61,953 nt of DNA from Steroidobacter agaridevorans (GTDB taxonomy: Bacteria; Pseudomonadota; Gammaproteobacteria; Steroidobacterales; Steroidobacteraceae), in assembly GCF_009932555.1 (NCBI RefSeq), contig NZ_BLJO01000003.1, forward strand, positions 815,747 through 877,699. Direction: 5' to 3'. Below, piece by piece: positions 60,958 to 61,953 of this stretch. A program made the translations under genes and the position numbers. How positions within the stretch are numbered: the stretch's first letter is position 1; every line of letters starts with the position of its first letter. Below the pieces are notes generated by a model that did no database searches, was not told the origin of the DNA, and saw nothing but the letters and a program-made list of their open reading frames with translations.

Positions 60958-61436
60958 TCGGAAACCTCTGTGGCGACATGCCACGCGGGAAGGAGTCTGC
61001 TTTTCATCACGGTGGATCGGCGAGATTAAATCGGAGATGAGCGCGGACCGTATTGTTTGTGTCTGTGACATCGGTTCTCTTGAGTGGCGCCCAGGGAATG
61101 AGTCGAAGCGCGTCTCGGTGGTTCATCCCCAATCGGATCGGCGATTTCAGACAGTTCGCCGTTGGAGTAGCTGAGGGGGTGGGATTCGGTTGGGCGGATC
61201 CAGCTGTCACTGTGGGGACTATCTGCCCGGCTTGGTCCGCACGAGCGCCGCAGCAATATGCTATGAGAAAATAGATGTATCTCGCGCGCTGAGTGTCCCC
61301 TGTAATGATTTCCGACAGGCCCGTCGTCAGCTCGGGTCGTTATGTGATCTCATGCGTTGCTTGCCGCCTCCGTGTGGGTTTATGGTGCTTTGGAAGAACA
61401 GCTAACGTGCCAGGGCTCTAGGCTCCATCGAAAAAT
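60958..61436. other. Gene-free stretch before the SIR2-like gene
   Basis: 479 bp in which I see no convincing gene, tRNA, terminator or repeat. Short open frames are present but have no Shine-Dalgarno support or recognisable sequence. Confidence 0.5.
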
Positions 61437-61910
61437 ATGGGAGATACTGTGATTGCGTTGGGTGACATCTATGACAAGGACATTAATTTCCTCTTTGGCT
61501 CGGGGGCGTCGTTCGGGCTTCTTCCAACGCTAAGGCTAGGACTTCGCAAAGACGACGGTCAGCGCTGGACGCTGGAAGAGCTTGCAACCCATTTCGAGAA
61601 CACGAATGATGGACGATACATCCCGCTGTTCATGCACTACTACACGTCATGCATACAACCTGCGCAACTTCTAGATGTTGGCTCCGTCGCAGACGATATC
61701 GGAAAGAATGTTCTTGAAAACTATCGGATATTCTTGCAGACGGTGCTGAGTATGCTTCAGCGGCGGCCAGCTCTCGTCCGGCGCTGCAATCTCTTTACGA
61801 CAAACTACGACGGTTGCATCCCGCTCGTGGCTGACGATCTGCTTCGCCGTGGGTCGTATGACTTTGTTCTCAACGAGATCGCGTCCCTGGAAGTGGTGTA
61901 CGAGTCGTGA
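61437..61910 (+). CDS. SIR2-like domain protein, apparently truncated
   Basis: 157 residues. INFLFGSGASFGLLPTL (16-32) matches the NAD-binding GAG-type loop of SIR2-like proteins, and NLFTTNYDGCIPLVADDLL (118-136) is the TTNYD motif of the SIR2_2 group found in antiphage systems, where the domain cleaves NAD. The sequence stops after DFVLN and a few unrelated residues, earlier than the usual 250 or more, so it looks truncated by a frameshift or recombination near 61880. A GTG at 61449 with GGGAG upstream is an alternative start. It ends 43 bases from the window edge. Confidence 0.7.
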   Translation: MGDTVIALGDIYDKDINFLFGSGASFGLLPTLRLGLRKDDGQRWTLEELATHFENTNDGRYIPLFMHYYTSCIQPAQLLDVGSVADDIGKNVLENYRIFLQTVLSMLQRRPALVRRCNLFTTNYDGCIPLVADDLLRRGSYDFVLNEIASLEVVYES

Positions 61911-61953
61911 GTTCTGGTTGGTTTGGACTCGTGCTCAGCTGACGACGGCCGAC

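Noticed and set aside
61053-61274. 73-codon plus-strand frame upstream of the SIR2-like gene
   Set aside because: No ribosome site and no recognisable sequence; overlaps other equally long frames on the opposite strand.

Overview
This is a high-GC, gene-dense chromosomal window. Two gene orders seen in enterics, rne/rluC (divergent) and maf(yceF)-yceD-rpmF-plsX, together with a LexA-type SOS regulator and a FimT-PilV-PilW-PilX-PilY1-PilE pilus operon, point to a gammaproteobacterium. A Steroidobacter/Xanthomonadales-like relative is my inference, not something I could test.

Layout. 1-9.4 kb is housekeeping: low-molecular-weight tyrosine phosphatase, RNase E, RluC, Maf, YceD-L32-PlsX, an L,D-transpeptidase and an Lpp-like lipoprotein, with two inverted copies of a multi-hairpin repeat. 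9.5-16.7 kb is a minus-strand type IV pilus minor-pilin operon that ends in PilY1 and a PilE-like pilin. LexA follows. 17.5-32.1 kb is a complete nitrate assimilation regulon: nasA, a NirD-FAD reductase fusion and nirB on the minus strand; nasT-nasS, then nrtA-nrtB-nrtCD and an outer-membrane porin on the plus strand. Three sigma-54-type promoters, an NtrC-like palindrome and a leader terminator upstream of nrtA show how nitrogen limitation and NasST-sensed nitrate would be combined.

32-41 kb holds unlinked housekeeping and stress genes: ArsC, an M19 dipeptidase with an altered metal site, an HPF-like protein, a KTSC protein, an FHA-SulP-STAS transporter, YchJ, a GDT1-type Mn exporter behind a yybP-ykoY riboswitch, a GST, an MFS exporter and an OsmC protein.

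41-62 kb is accessory. It carries one 1084-residue protein that joins a nucleosidase-like domain, a P-loop NTPase and an HD nucleotidase-like domain; a small membrane protein; and a tightly coupled three-gene operon (45,070-56,842). That operon encodes a probable caspase-like protein and two giant proteins (2131 and 1456 residues) of no family I recognise. It is the strongest candidate for an undescribed system. Downstream come a coupled XRE-regulator cassette, an ORF6N phage-type gene with a decayed copy beside it, a tyrosine-recombinase-like gene preceded by nested inverted repeats, an AlpA regulator and a truncated SIR2-like gene. This is the content expected of a defence or mobile island.
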